64,000 nucleotides of DNA, taken from contig JAHLKD010000068.1 of assembly GCA_025526935.1 (NCBI GenBank), positions 245,088 through 309,087 of the forward strand, in the 5' to 3' direction. Both the position numbers and the translations under genes were made by a program. The DNA comes from Cladochytrium replicatum. Taxonomy: Eukaryota > Chytridiomycota > Chytridiomycetes > Cladochytriales > Cladochytriaceae. The notes beneath the pieces are model-generated. The model ran no database searches and had not been told where the DNA came from. It saw nothing but the letters and a program-made list of their open reading frames with translations. Positions 18,620 through 30,844 of the stretch are shown piece after piece; positions within the stretch are counted from its first letter, which is position 1, and every line of letters begins with the position of its first letter.

Positions 18620-19612
18620 AAATTAAGTTTGTTGTCCAAATACATTCACGTGTAGTATCATAAAGAGCGACATTTTCAGCATGTATGCTGGAAGAGGTAA
18701 CAATGCTTGTTGTTGAGTTGATTTCCATGTAAGAACATATCCTGTTTGTGATTTACTAGATGTTCTGTCTGATAAACAACCAGCACCTGCATAGGCTTGA
18801 ATATTATGACTCGTTCCATGATAAAATAAACCATGGTCAGAAGTACTACTTAAACACATTATTTGTTTCACTCCTTCTCAGTGGACTAGTTGTCCTGATA
18901 TATAATTAGAGGTCTTCATGATTTGACCCCAAAAGCGTCTAACATAAGACTAATCCATGCCATTTCCCTGGTTAATTCATTGAGTGTATCAGTTCTGCTT
19001 CTGATGAAGACAGAGTAATATTTTATTGCCTAGTAGTAGATTGCCAGCTAATTTCTGCATTTGCAAACAATTACGATGTAACCAGTTTATGAGTACCTAG
19101 ATGGATCATTTGCAAAATCTGCATCAGCGTATCCTTGTGGTAGGAACTGTTGTTTGTAATCTTCATCTGATGAGTCCACCAATTCATACATTCTGTCTTG
19201 CCTAGTACTTGGGATGCGTGAATTATGCAATGTCCTAGATCCCTTGTATCAAGTATATACAGATAGATTCTATTCAATCCATGTTTATCACATATTTGAG
19301 GTTGAACCTAATGTTGTGTGCGAGAATATTTACTGCATATGATATCCGGTCTAGTCTTCGTTGCTTAGTAGTAGACTTTCATGAGTTTGGGTCTTTATTG
19401 GGTTGCAGCTTCATCAGTAAGAAGCAGCGAGTCCTCATCTCTTTTGTAAGAAGATGACATTGGGGTTTTTTGGCAGGTTTGGTCTTCGTACCCGATAGCT
19501 TCACAGCTTCTAAAATCGTTTGTGCGTAAAGTCTGTTGCCTAAGAAGTATCCTTCCTCAGTTTCCATGACTTCCATCTTCATAATCCATTTAAGCTTATC
19601 ATCACTTCCAAA
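18620..19612 (-). pseudogene. Decayed Ty1/copia pol fragment (RT end and RNase H)
   Basis: Minus-strand blocks in several frames match the end of copia pol: KWIMKMEVMETEEGYFLGNR then LYAQTILEAVKLSGTK and PAKKP (connection region after the RT), RISYAVNILAHNIRF (RPDISYAVN region) and, near 18720-18850, HNIQAYAGAGCLSDRTSSKSQTGYV as split pieces followed by WKSTQQQ, the RNase H core. Frames change and stop codons interrupt, so it is inactive. The SQTGYV form of RNase H differs from the SRTGYVVMFANAA form of the elements at 59-61 kb, so a second copia lineage is represented here. Confidence 0.8.
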
Positions 19613-19620
19613 GGTAAGAG

Positions 19621-19812
19621 ATGGATTCAGATTATCTTCAAAAATTCTACATCATGATGCATCCAGTGAAGATTATCAGACGTCTGTCATTTTGGCAAAA
19701 GATTCCTGGTGAAAACGGAGTAAGAGAACATGCTACTGTAAATGTTGATGACATTCTATTCTTCACACCGGATCCACTGTACTTGTTCAAATGCATGATC
19801 GAGTGATTTGAC
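19621..19812 (+). pseudogene. Inverted copia RT fragment
   Basis: On the plus strand this encodes a piece resembling GENGVREHATVNVDDILFFT, the copia RT active-site region (VDD), ending in a stop at about 19804-19806. The block that should follow it in the protein is found at once on the opposite strand from 19612 downward. A one-base shift lies near 19690. It is a broken copy. Confidence 0.75.
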
Positions 19813-20329
19813 AAGATTGTAGTAAACCGGGAAACGTTCTTTGAGAATCGACTTGGCAAGTTGATTGTTTCGATCATCTGCTCGCCATGCCCCATATCGC
19901 TGTTGTATTGTTGTTGGATACAACCATTCTCAGACGTAACAGTGTTGTAAACTACATTGCCACATTGAAGGCCGTGACTTGTCGTTGAAAAGTACCAATT
20001 GCAGATTGATAGGCATAAGCTGGTGGAGCTTGAATCTAATTCGGAAGTGCAGGTAGAGGCAGTGGAACTTATTGAGGATCTGCGACTGCGTTTCTGAAGA
20101 GGAGTTGAGTGCATCCCTTTGATTCCTCGAAAGCCTATATGTCAGTGAAGTAGACCTTGAACACATGGAGAGAGGCTCAACTGAAAGGCTTTTGGTTTTG
20201 TTGCTTTCAAACTTGACATTGTTATTGAATTGATACTCAGTTTCGAGAATGATTGTGAGATATCAAGTTTGTGATTGTTGTAGCTATTTTGTCCTCAATC
20301 GCCATTGATAGGCAGTGATAATGGTTTTG
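19813..20329. other. Copia-derived or unrecognised decayed DNA
   Basis: The stretch has short open frames but no reliable similarity; the composition is serine/threonine-rich in the minus-strand frame. It is bounded by copia debris on one side and an LTR-like remnant on the other, so it is probably old retroelement DNA. Confidence 0.35.
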
Positions 20330-20660
20330 TTAAATAGTGTGGTAAATCGGTGTTGTCGGTATAGGGTATACTCTGTTACTACGTGGTTGAGTAGAGTTGA
20401 TCCTGAGACTCATACCCGCCATTCAACCATCATCCATCGAGCATACCTTTTATAGAGATACGGCTTTATTACTAAACTACTGTTCCCAAGAAGTAAATAT
20501 TACTCTGATTACTAAATACTGCTTCAATCAGACAATGGATTTTTTGTTCCTAATTGGGAACAAAGAATACACTTGGATTTGATATGATAGGTAATACAAG
20601 TAAAGTAATATTACCATTTGTGGTAAGATCATAGAAGACAATTAAGTCTCACCATCATAC
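20330..20660. repeat. LTR-like remnant, copy A
   Basis: The core at 20364-20414 (GGGTATACTCTGTT followed by ACGTGGTTGAGTAGAGTTGA and TCCTGAGACTCATAC) recurs at 30881-30932 with only a few changes. Both copies are AT-rich with a CACCATCATA motif some 100-250 bp further on, which suggests remains of the same LTR family. No terminal TG/CA pair or target duplication could be fixed. Confidence 0.6.
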
Positions 20661-21691
20661 ATATATGCATGAGTGCCTGGGTATATTTCGGGAACTATAA
20701 ATAATAAATAACCTGACGTCCAGAGATATTTCCTTCAATGCAACATTAATATTAAGCCCATTAAGTACATCACTCTTCCTGAGTAAACAATTTTTATCCC
20801 CTTAACAATTATAATTGACAGGTCTCTCTTCGCATCACACATTGAGAACTCATGGACGTGGCCAGTCTATCTGTTATTTCATAATGTGTTTTGTGTTTTG
20901 TTGTGAAGTGACTTTATGGAGTCCTAAAGCGTGTGTATCCAACAATCATTTTAGTAGTATTTTAATCTTTTCTTTGATTTCCAGCAACTGTCGGAGGAAC
21001 ACACTTTGACAATGAACAACAGGGCCTCTTCGATTGTTGTAAGAGCATCTGCAGCAGATCCAAACACACAAGAATTCACCTCATCGTCATGAAATATAGA
21101 TCTAATGTTTCGCATATTGGAATGGTCGAGCAAGTTCAGACCCAGTTGAAACGACCATCTGTAGTTGACCGCGCTGGTGTGGTTACAGAAGATTAGCAAC
21201 AGGCTACGATTCTTCCGCAAGGATGCACTTTGAGGAGATTGCGAGGCTCACAACATCACTTGGCGAATGTGTGCTGCCTTGCTTGAAACCATTCTACGAG
21301 CACAAATTTGACATTCACTTTTCAATGTCTGAAGTTTGACTGTTTGTGTATGAACAGGTGACATCAAAATAACCCCGAATCATTGTAAGAGCATTGTGAA
21401 TGTGCATCCCCAATGCTTATCATTTAACAACATCGTCAATCTTTCTCCAATAGCATCGTCCAATTATGAAAAGCAAACTGATGTTGGAGTGAGTTAGATT
21501 TGGTTTCTTACATGTAAGTAAAGCTAATGTCCAAAATGAATTTTGCGGCTAAAACCGGACAAGAATATTAAAAAAAGACACATCTGCCAAAAGAATCTTA
21601 AACGCAAACTCATATCATACTCGCAATTGGCCAAACCCGAACGCTCGATTTGCAAAATGATACAACGTATGGGACAACGCCAAAACCACCT
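20661..21691. other. Gene-poor stretch, nothing recognised
   Basis: Neither strand shows a coding block with plausible composition or splice joins. It lies between retroelement debris and the 3' end of the seven-span membrane gene. Confidence 0.4.
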
Positions 21692-24294
21692 TCAACGACC
21701 TTGCTTTGGCGGGTCTCTCGATCTTTGCCGTTCTCGGGAGCGCGAATCTCCTCTTCTGTCCGAACTTGGCGGTTCCCAGTCGTCAAAGTCTTCGATCACA
21801 TTCACTTCGCTCCCGCTTCTATATGATCGCCTAACAGGGTCGCGTCGTCGATCGCTTTCCAGGTCTCGTTCCCTACCACTACCGGTTATGATAATCGAAC
21901 GATCGGCGTTCCTCGGAAGCGAATCATCGTACGTCATTGTGTTCCGATCTCTCGTGCTTTCATAGTCGTACGAAGTCCGCACTGAGGCTGCTGCTGCAGA
22001 AAGCGGATATGCCGATGCGAGGCCTGGAGATTGTCCCGGCGTTTCCGGCGCCTGAAGCCGACTTAATTGCGGTTGAACTTTTGTCTCCAAAGGTTTTAGT
22101 ATATCTTTAGGCGGAGTTGGAGTAGAATCCGACAAGTTATCGCTGCCGGGGGTTCGCCGAGCAGCAGCCTTCGGGTTAAGGTCAGGTGGTCCTTTGCTCG
22201 CCTTGTTGTTCCCCGCTCCGTTCATCGGATTCATTGCCTTCTCAAAGTATGGAGGCTTTCTTTCACGGCTCCACTTGTCCGCATCGTCGGATTGGGAAGA
22301 AAACTGCTTCTGGGGCGGGTCTCGAGCTGAAGTGGTCCGAGGGAGAATAAACCTCTGTCCAGCTGAGTTACTTTGATCAACCGCCGGTGGGCTCGATCGC
22401 GGACCTTTCCATCCAGGCTCATCCTTCTTGTCGTATCCACTTTTCGTGTAAGAATATTCGGGGAGCACAGAAGGCAGTGTCTTTTTCTGTGTCTTCTCTT
22501 CCAATTCATCCCGTTTTGTGTACCTATCAACGTTGGTGTACAATGTGTAATCTGTTCGGCGTGAGTTCTCTCGACTCAATGTTTCGTCTCGTGCATACGC
22601 TGCTACAGTGAAGTCACTCGCAGCCACAGACCGCATGGTTTCGTACGTTGTCCCCACAATCGCGTCGTTCTTCACGCTGGGTCCACCATATCGCGGGGCA
22701 GGATTGTAGCCACCTGCACGTGAGAAACTGCCATTTGTGTAACCACCTCTTGGCCCTGCGTCGCTTCCGTACGGTCTTCCACTATCACTGGGATAGGCTG
22801 GGCGAGGTCCAACGTCGCTTCCATACAATCGACCACCATCCGTGGTGTATCCGGGACGTGAACCGCTGTCGTTTCCAAAAGACCGATTTCCGGTATCTCC
22901 ATAAGTCCGCGATCCGCCGTCGTTGTGCGAGTCAAAATCATTCGCGTACTGCCAATTTCCATTAATGGGTGGACCACTGCCATCATTTCCGTAAAGGGTT
23001 GCCGCACCACTTCTTGAATCCATGCCGTAACCTTTCATCGCTGGTGGTTCATAGCCAAATTGTCCGTCCCCATTGCTTCCTCCCCCGTACTCATTTTGAC
23101 CCATACCGCGATACTCTTTTGACAGCATCGGGTCGGTATCTCTCAGCCCTGGTGGTACACCATTGGTATAGAATGGCGTGCTCTCGCGTTCCTCCCCTCG
23201 AGTATTCATCCGCTTCAACGACGCTCCATTCTTGGCATTAACTGTGTCGGGTTTTATATTTGAGGCGTCCGGTAAGTACATATTGAGGTTCGATGCGTGT
23301 TTCGTGCAGAATAGGAACCACATAAACCAAAATATTCGTCCTCCCAGCAGAAGCGGCTAAGGACACAAGGAGGTTCAGTGGGTTAAATTTCAGATCAACA
23401 ACCAAAACCTACATAGACACTCCAGGACATTGCAGGATTCACAACGAACAAAGCTGCACCAGCAAGTCCCACAAGGGACTGGACAGCAAGTGCGATCAAT
23501 CCCGAATTCCATGATTTTCGTATACCTTCAGCGAAACTCAGAACTTGTAATCTCGGCAAGAAAAATCGAATGAAAAGGTCTTAACGGAGAATTCATAAGA
23601 GTACAGGTAAACACAGAGTTATGAACGCACATATGACAATCACCAGTCCACTTAGCGCTAGGAGTGCCAGTGGTAATGGAGCGAGGTCGAGGATGATGCC
23701 AGAAATTGTTGACTTTGTAGATTGAGCCCTAAAGAAGGCCCACGCGCCCATGATCCCCAAAGATACAACCGTCACAAGTATCACTACTGATAGAATTAGT
23801 TGTCGGTATATCGATTTCAGCATTGGGACAATTTTGGTGGAACGAATATAAAGTGACCACAGGAAAAAGACTTCACTAAAATGTTTTCATCCATTAGTGT
23901 TGGCTCAATTGCGGAAGAGGATACATATGAATACCTCAGCACAAAGAGAGCCAGCGGCAAAACAACAGAGTAGAAATCCCTACCGACGACCAATGTTAAT
24001 TCTTCAACTCCGAACCACCTTCTCCGCTTACGTTGTGCTCGCGATAAATCTGGATCCTTTCAAAAATGCTGACGCGATTCCGGACAATGCCGCTGCCCAC
24101 ATGGAGAAGGAAAGCATTGCAACAACGGATAAATGCCAGTCGAACGCTTGAATGGCGGCGATTAGAAACGACGATGCACCGGCGAGAGAAGATAGCATCA
24201 GAGCCTCCGTGGAAGTAAAAGTCCCATTCAGTGATCCGGAGGGAGTGCCTGGAATTCCAGCGGGGACGATATCAGTGGCCGCTGGGGCGGACAT
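21692..24294 (-). CDS. Seven-transmembrane protein with a long glycine/serine-rich tail
   Basis: Not recognised by family. Spliced on the minus strand, the N-terminal half gives exactly seven hydrophobic spans, with cores LSSLAGASSFLIAAIQAF, VVAMLSFSMWAAALSGIASA, FYSVVLPLALFVLSEVFFLW, LILSVVILVTVVSLGIMGAW, LPLALLALSGLVIVICAFIT, LIALAVQSLVGLAGAALFVV and PLLLGGRIFWFMWFLF. The short N-terminus has an NGT glycosylation site. After span seven comes a cytosolic tail of about 520 residues, rich in Gly, Ser, Pro, Tyr and Asp, with YGSD/YG-PR repeats in the first third and RSRERQRSRD at the end. Topology and layout resemble a G-protein-coupled receptor, but no diagnostic receptor motif was seen. Exon joins near 24009/23957, 23911/23852 and 23399/23345 are clear; the one near 23610-23540 is uncertain. 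ATG at 24294 starts MSAPAATDIV; an in-frame upstream extension is possible. Confidence 0.75.
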
Positions 24295-24689
24295 TTCAGA
24301 GTTGGCCAGACCAAGTGGCTTGATTGCCCAGGGTAGAATATTCAAGAAAACAATTCAAAAGTCAAGACCGTAGCCGAAATCCTCATTTATTTTTCTTTCT
24401 TTATTTAATAAAGAGATGTTGGCCAACCAGCATCTTCACCCAGACCTCCAGAACAGCAATGACAACTGGAAAGCACATGAAAATATGCTGGGTCTCCTGT
24501 TCAGATTTGGTTTGGGCACAGAACAGCTCTCACATTAACCAGGTTATCACGTTCATCTGATTCGAGTTCATATGAACAGACAAAACGTCGAGCAAATCAG
24601 ACAGCACTACCATTCTATTGTTGAGAATAGATACTGAAACGCGAGAGAAAATGAGATAAGAACGTTATTACAGATCTCGTAAGTTTACC

Positions 24690-25927
24690 TCGTTGGGAGA
24701 TCTCTGAGTAAGCTCGCACGGCATTGTACAATCCCTCCAGTTAAGGTTCAGACCAGAACAGTTCTGGCGCATCTAAAACATTACTGACGAGGTTTATGTC
24801 CATCCAGAGTTTGAACAAATGCCCTATTGTTCACATGATATCTGTTCTCAATAGCTTTCAAAAGAAAATATCGCCGTTGGAAGAAATCACCTAATCCATC
24901 AAGGTCCCCACCTTCACGTCTCCAACTTCCGCCATCATCTTTGGTAGCGGTCTTCTGTCTCCGATGGTTTCCACTTTGATTTCTAACAAATTCAACAACT
25001 GTAAACTCTCAGCACTTCCGTCAAATTTCAAACCATCACTTCAAAAATAGTGAGCTTTACTGATTGCGCTAGAACGCTCGTAATTGTGAGCTAATGCACC
25101 CTCGCCACTTGAGCGAGTATCCAAAAGAACGGCAATATTTGAGATAATGGATTCCCTCTTCTCGAGGTCATTAAGTCTTCGAAAATTCGAGGCTACGATG
25201 GACCGGACAGGTCATACTGGAAATGAAAGTCTTCGATTTCCTCGTTGCCAAGCAGTGATCATCAGTAGGCCAACCATGAAAGCGTAAAGAAGACTCTAAC
25301 CTTCTCCAACCCAATTTTGTAGTATCGTTTTGAGTGAACTGATGTAGCGTTTTTCTTCACACGGTGTAAAGTTCCACAGCACAATCACCCCGGATTCAAA
25401 CAAAAACACAACCAGAAGCCGGGACAGAAATATCCACACTCAGTAGTACAAATACTACTAGCAATAGGATTCTGTCCACGCGCACTTTCTCAGTGATCTC
25501 TATCAAATATAACCAACCTCTTTGGTATGATTAAGAACGACTGATGGCTACGAATTCTCTCACACTCGTCATAAGTTTTGGGAGCAACCTTGTGAGAGAT
25601 TCGCAAAGTTCGCCTTTGGCTAGTGAATCTCAAGTGCATCGCTACACAAGAAACCTTCTACCTGTGACTGAACTCACCTCGCGGAGTGTCCGAGCGCTCT
25701 TCTCTACCAACACGCTCTGCATCAGTCTCGTTAAATCCACTGCCGATTGGTGCGGTCTGAGCATCAGGCGTAGTGATCACATCAGTCCAGCTTGGCCGCG
25801 TGACTCCTTCATCGTCGGTGTCGTTTCCCATCGGGAATAAAACGCATCTTTCTCCGCGCTCCATTGGCCTGGCCCTTGTGCAGGTTGCCGTTGGACAATG
25901 TGACAAGGTACCGTGTAGAAACTGCAT
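24690..25927 (-). CDS. Candidate multi-exon gene, unresolved
   Basis: Not recognised. On the minus strand there are several blocks with protein-like composition that lack a single open frame: an ATG block at 25927 (MQFLHGTLSHC through ERSDTPR, ending at a GTGAGT donor), a hydrophobic block near 25460 (RILLLVVFVLLSVDISVPAS), LEKRESIISNIAVLLDTRSS near 25140-25090, a block near 24970-24790 containing DGLGDFFQRRYFLLKAIENR, and an exon-like piece near 24770-24690 ending in a GTAAAC donor. Short introns like those of the neighbours would be needed to join them, and I could not fix these. The hydrophobic piece could be a signal or membrane anchor. It may be a real gene or one in decay; it sits between the 7TM and the lectin-SH3 genes on the same strand. 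Confidence 0.35.
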
Positions 25928-26405
25928 AGATTTTTATATTGGAACATAAAAGAACAAAACATTTGGTTGTCATAGAATTCAATCCGTAACTATTGCATAA
26001 TACACTTGGTGAAAGTAAATAATAAGAATCCTAGCAAATGACAATGACCATCTCGAAAGGGTTGCAATGAGAAAGAGGGGCAGTCGAAACCCAAACAATG
26101 TATTTTAACTCTACCATTGACAGAAGCTCTATATCGACATCAAGATTCCACTCTTTCCAAAAACAACAAAACGGGTTGGGCAGTTGCATGCAATTGAATA
26201 CACGAAGGCAAAAGGTGAGTCGGAAGAGAGAGAAGGTTGCAAAATGTAATCTGCTGCGTACATATGGGAAATGAAACGTATCAAACATATGGCCCGTACC
26301 AAATTAAACCGTTCAAACTTGGCAACGAAATCAACAGGAAATCAGCAGGTCCTTTAAATACAGTTCGTCGATATTTCTGCCACCGATGCAGAGAGGTATA
26401 TTCAT
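25928..26405. other. Intergenic, nothing recognised
   Basis: It lies just 3' of the lectin-SH3 gene on the minus strand. Only short shadow frames are present. Confidence 0.4.
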
Positions 26406-29047
26406 CTACCATCCGTCGCTCTTGTCGCTCCTTGCACTCTTAGGAGCTTTCCCAGACCCGGCGGGGCTCTTTGGAGGCTTGTCAATGTCCAACTTGGGAC
26501 TGTTCGCGGTGCTGACACTAAATCGTCCTTTTCGAGGAGGAGGAACGGGCTTCACTACGTCATCTTCCGGTGCTTTCATAGCATCTGCAGAGAACGGTGA
26601 AGGTCGAGGTCCGCCTGTGTGGCTTCGAGTAGTTGAAGCCGACCCGGTCCGCTCCAGAGCTGGTCGAGATGATACCGCGGGCTTGTATTCGGTGGTTCGC
26701 TCGCCTTCATCGACAGAGCTCGACGCACTGGTCGAATCCGTTTGGCCAGTTGTCCGAGTCCCAAGTGTTCCAAACCGATCTGCATCTTTCAGTGCAGACA
26801 TGCTGGGAACAATTGGAGTGACTGAAGCTAACGGGAAAAATCCAGTTCGCTTCGTTCGTCGCACCCACCCACGGCCCCACTCGTCATCAAATTTGTTCAT
26901 TACTATGACCAGATCACCAGGCTCAAGAGAAAGTTCGTCCACGCCCGAACCCTCGAACTTCCAAATCGCAGTTGTTATCTCTAACGGAGCATTGTTGTTT
27001 ACGGGTATAGCTCCACCTTGGAGAGATGTGGTGTCAGACACGCTTCCAGAGAACATCGCATGCTTTTGAGCTGCTAGCGCGTTCGCCGTGTTCACACTCT
27101 CGAAGATCTCCTCAGTGCTGGCAGTCATAATGCTCTCCTCATCCTCTTCGTTGAAATAGTCGTCATCTCCACGCTCACTCTTCGCACGTCGGCTTGACCC
27201 CGCACGCGTGGGTGCGTCATACCCGGCTTCACTCAGCACCTCAGAAAATCTTGCCTGGCGACCTCGGCCAGCCCACGAGCCATTCCCAGGTACACTGCTT
27301 GGTGCAAGCGAACTCCTGCGGGGTTGAAAGTTGAATCGGCGCGACGCCCCTCGCTGTGGTGCCGAAGAAGTTGATGTAAGGTCGTCAATATATTCGTGCT
27401 TCGGAATTGGCCGGACAGGCCCGTAGCCGCTGCTATTGTTTGAATCCTCCGGAAGATTGAAAGGATCCCTCAGCCCGGCGGCTCCAATGGCTCGCGGTAG
27501 ATTAGTATTGCTTCCACCAGTCTGCGACGCTCCAAATCTCCCGGGAACTCCAGGGGAGTGACCAGCATTGGGAGTGAGCGCTGTCTTGCTGTCATTCCGC
27601 GGAGTAATGGGTCGAATATAACCGCCATCAGTAGATGTCGGTGATGCTTCTGGGGACTCTGAGTCAACGCTTGAAGGTCGGTGAAGGGGAATGATAATGG
27701 GATTGGGTCTCTGGAACAAATCCGCCGACGGTGGTTGCACAACAGGATTCACCGAGTGCTTTGACATCTGTCGTGAGATGGGCGGTGCAGGAGGGACGTC
27801 CGCAAACGGATTAGCGCGCGTCATTGGTGCTGAAGGCGCTCCAACCTGTCGCATTTGCCCGCCAATACCTGGATAAGGCTGCGCCGATTGCCCGCCAGTC
27901 CCATCGACCAAAGAGTAAGCATCAACGGGTCGGACAGGCTGTGGTTGCGTGTACGCCATCGGGGCCAATGGTACGATTGCCCTCGGTGGTGCGTAGGCGG
28001 GTTGGGTTGGTGGCTGCTGGGGTAAATTCCGGTTGTTGTTGGGAGGTAAGCTCGGTCGAACTCTCTCGGGAGTATCATATTGTTGTCTCCTTTTTCCAGC
28101 GACTTTAGCAGGAGTCTCCTGCTTGCTAACTCTCCTACGAGACCGAACCAGCCACACAGACGCAATCGCCAGCAGTATTACGGCAACTCCAGCAACAGCT
28201 CCACCAATAATAATTGCAATATTTCGTGGTTCGGCTAGTGGGTCGGCGGGAGGGCTAGAGGTTGGACTTAAAGTACCCTGGGCGTTCCTCGATGTATCGG
28301 TCGGAGAAGGGCCAGTGTTTGCAGTGGTCGAGGCAACTGGAGATACAGGTATGCTGAAATTGTAATTCGGCGGTTTTGCTTGGACAAACTGCCAAAGCTG
28401 ACTAGCGGCCACCAATGTTCCGTTTGTCGAATCTTGCACACGACAAGCGTTCGCCGTCAAGGAATCCAAGCAGCGATTTGACCCGAGATTGTTCAGACCG
28501 TAGACTGTTCGCCCATCCGCAAGCCCGTACTTTGACAGCCGAAAAGTGTAGTTTCCGCTATTTTCGCATGTGCCGATTGCCAGGATGTTCGTCCCGGTCA
28601 CCTTGAATAATGAGTGAGCTCGTGCAATGCTTCTTCAATGCTTTGTAGGTAACCTACCTGTAGACATCGCGTTGTCCCATACACACGGAACACAAAGAGA
28701 GCGGTGATAGCTGTACTGGGATAGACTATCTCCCATGATTGGAGAGGGTCGGTCAAGTTGCATGTTCTCGAAGCCAATAAAGTGGAAGTTGGTAATGCCG
28801 TTCCAAGCGTTCCATTCGGTGCAGAAAGGCAATTGGAGGAGTCAATGTTGACAAAAAGCTGCGGCGGCCCTGCTCCAACACCACTTGGAACAGCATCCGG
28901 TGTACCTGGCAAAGGGGGGGCAAAGATATTGGGAGCCTGCGCAAGGGTGGTTGGAAGAATAAGGGCGAACAGCAAAAGAGTTTCTGCGACGAAACCGCGA
29001 AAGAAACGCCGCAGCGACCAACCGGGCATCATTGCATACGCATTCAT
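26406..29047 (-). CDS. Single-span surface protein: lectin-like ectodomain, SH3 domain inside
   Basis: Two exons join at CLQ|VTG through a 55-nt intron (about 28602-28657). ATG at 29047 is followed by an Arg-containing start and a signal core (ETLLLFALILPTTLAQA). The secreted part of roughly 200 residues has Cys pairs and two QxW-type repeats (QSWEIV, QLWQFV) with CLxxxxxN-like spacing, as in ricin-B/beta-trefoil domains, and several N-glycosylation sites. A Ser/Thr/Pro stalk leads to one membrane span at about 257-280 (IAIIIGGAVAGVAVILLAIA) followed by RSRRR. The cytosolic part of about 580 residues is proline-rich and carries one SH3 domain near 665-725 (ALYDF-like AIWKFEGSGVDELSLEPGD, then WGRGWVRRTKRTGFFP). 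This architecture recalls Fus1-like and other fungal membrane-anchored SH3 proteins that link the surface to the cortex. The ligand is unknown. Confidence 0.82.
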
Positions 29048-29982
29048 ATTTGAGAGGCGTGCTTTTCCGTCACAGGGAGGGGGTAAACCCGTTGGAAACT
29101 TCGGATACACACGCCTTCTCAGCAATTCCAAGAGGGTGTTGTGGTGGTTGGGCCGGAACGGAAATTTTACGGGCGGGTGAGGGGGATGGCGATTAATGCT
29201 CTCGTTGAAATTATGCAAAAAATATAGAAAAAGCATTGGAGCATGATGCGGAATCTCATTACGCAGCATTATAACGCAAAGGATGCGTTCGATGAGGAAC
29301 TGAATATATCCTGAGTTATGAATCACTTTAATTGAGCATTTACAAAACTTGGCAACTACCCGCAGATTGTGCTTAAGGAATCCAGATACCGAGTTTAATA
29401 TTTCTAAAGAAGTTTGTGAGGAGAGCTAGTTGATACAGTCTACACATCAATGTGAATGAGTTCTTTGCATTTTCTATCAGTGATGCACTTAAGAATCCAA
29501 ACAAACTTCAAAAACTCAACATTTACATTACATGAAGCTGTCATTGTAAAGAAAACGAAGGTGTTCAGTTATAATGGGCACCTTAAACCCGGCTTTTTGC
29601 TTTACCGGGGTTTTTTGGTTTGGAACAGATGTGTCATTAATGAACTCACCTGGTTACACTGTGATTCTCGTTACAGTTTCCGTGCTCAAGAACAAGTTCC
29701 AATGTTGGGACACCCATCAGGCATTCTGCCACGCCGTGTAATGGTTTGGCCAACACGTGTCACCTGACAGAAATGATTATTACCTTTTTGGAAGCATTCG
29801 AAACATAATATTTGCGTTGAGAAACGTTTTAAGAATTTTTTTTGATTACTTACCGTTTGTGTTCTTCTGCAATTTTTCCACTTCTTCTTTATAAGTTTGA
29901 ATGTTTCCACTTGTTCTATTTAGTTTCTGTTATCTCAATATTTACAGCGATATTTCTTCACAACTTACCTTCTTGAACCATC
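29048..29982. other. Gene-poor upstream region
   Basis: It contains the promoter of the lectin-SH3 gene and AT-rich DNA. A plus-strand open frame around 29456-29767 has no recognisable features. Confidence 0.4.
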
Positions 29983-30381
29983 TTGACCCAAATGCGAGTG
30001 CATCGATCTTTCCAGGTGATGAAGTATCCCTTTCATCCAGAACCTAAATCCGGTCTGCTACCAAGTGATGGCATTTTGGATGTGGTTGCCCAACACTTGA
30101 ATGGGCTGCAGCCACTCTACGGGGCAGGATTGATGACTGCTGAAGAAATTGTGCAACGTGTACAAGAAGAGGCAGCAGAGGAGGGCAAAGAGGAAGAGGA
30201 TGATGAAGTGGCTGATGAGACACCAGCTGAACCCGCTGTGTTGCTCCGTGCAACCATTGAACTCCTTGAGGAGTTGCTGAAAGGTCTTTGGCTCATCCCT
30301 AACAAATTTGAGCTCATTAAAGAGATTGAAAGTTCTGAAAGGGCTTCTGGCAGGCAGTATGTATGTCCCAGTCTACATTAG
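29983..30381 (+). pseudogene. Acidic-tail ORF, possibly the end of a DDE (Tigger/CENP-B-like) transposase
   Basis: A plus-strand frame of about 130 residues contains LMTAEEIVQRVQEEAAEEGK, an acidic run EEEDDEV and then ATIELLEELLKGLW. The order (EEIV-x-x-VQ-E, Asp/Glu run, helix with LLEELL) is like the C-terminus of Tigger/jerky-type DDE transposases. The preceding 500 bp do not show the DDE core, so this would be a remnant. The first convincing ATG in frame is at 29992 or later. Identification is weak and it could equally be an unrelated small gene. Confidence 0.25.
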
Positions 30382-30844
30382 CGATTACTTCAGAAGGTTT
30401 GAAGGCAATATTTCTGTTCAACATTGTTTCAGTCAAACAAAAGTGTACACCTTCCAGCCTGGTTAAACTAAACACTGTTTCTATTTTTTTTAACCAACCC
30501 TCTTTACACCGGGCCACCCAAGCACCTAAATTGGTTAATTGAAGATCACAACTGACAACATAGATAACTGTAAACAACAGCTAGAGTATTTATGTCAAAA
30601 TATTCATTCCAGAATGGAAACACCATATTCTGTAAATTATCTCTGAACAGTTGAGGGAATATTATCTTAGACAAAATACCAACATTTCCATCACATACTT
30701 GTTTGGAAAGCTGTTGTGAAGCTCTTATAGAATCTCTGACTGTATAAGCTTTGAAACTGTAACCTCATAACATACTAAATCTCTTCTGAAGACGACAAAT
30801 GAAGTGAGATAAACAATTTAGAGAGACATTTTTTGTCTATTAAG
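30382..30844. other. Gene-poor stretch, nothing recognised
   Basis: AT-rich DNA with no coding signal on either strand. Confidence 0.4.

Noticed and set aside
30338-30381. Functional transposase
   Set aside because: Only an acidic C-terminal-like segment exists; no DDE core or terminal inverted repeats were found.
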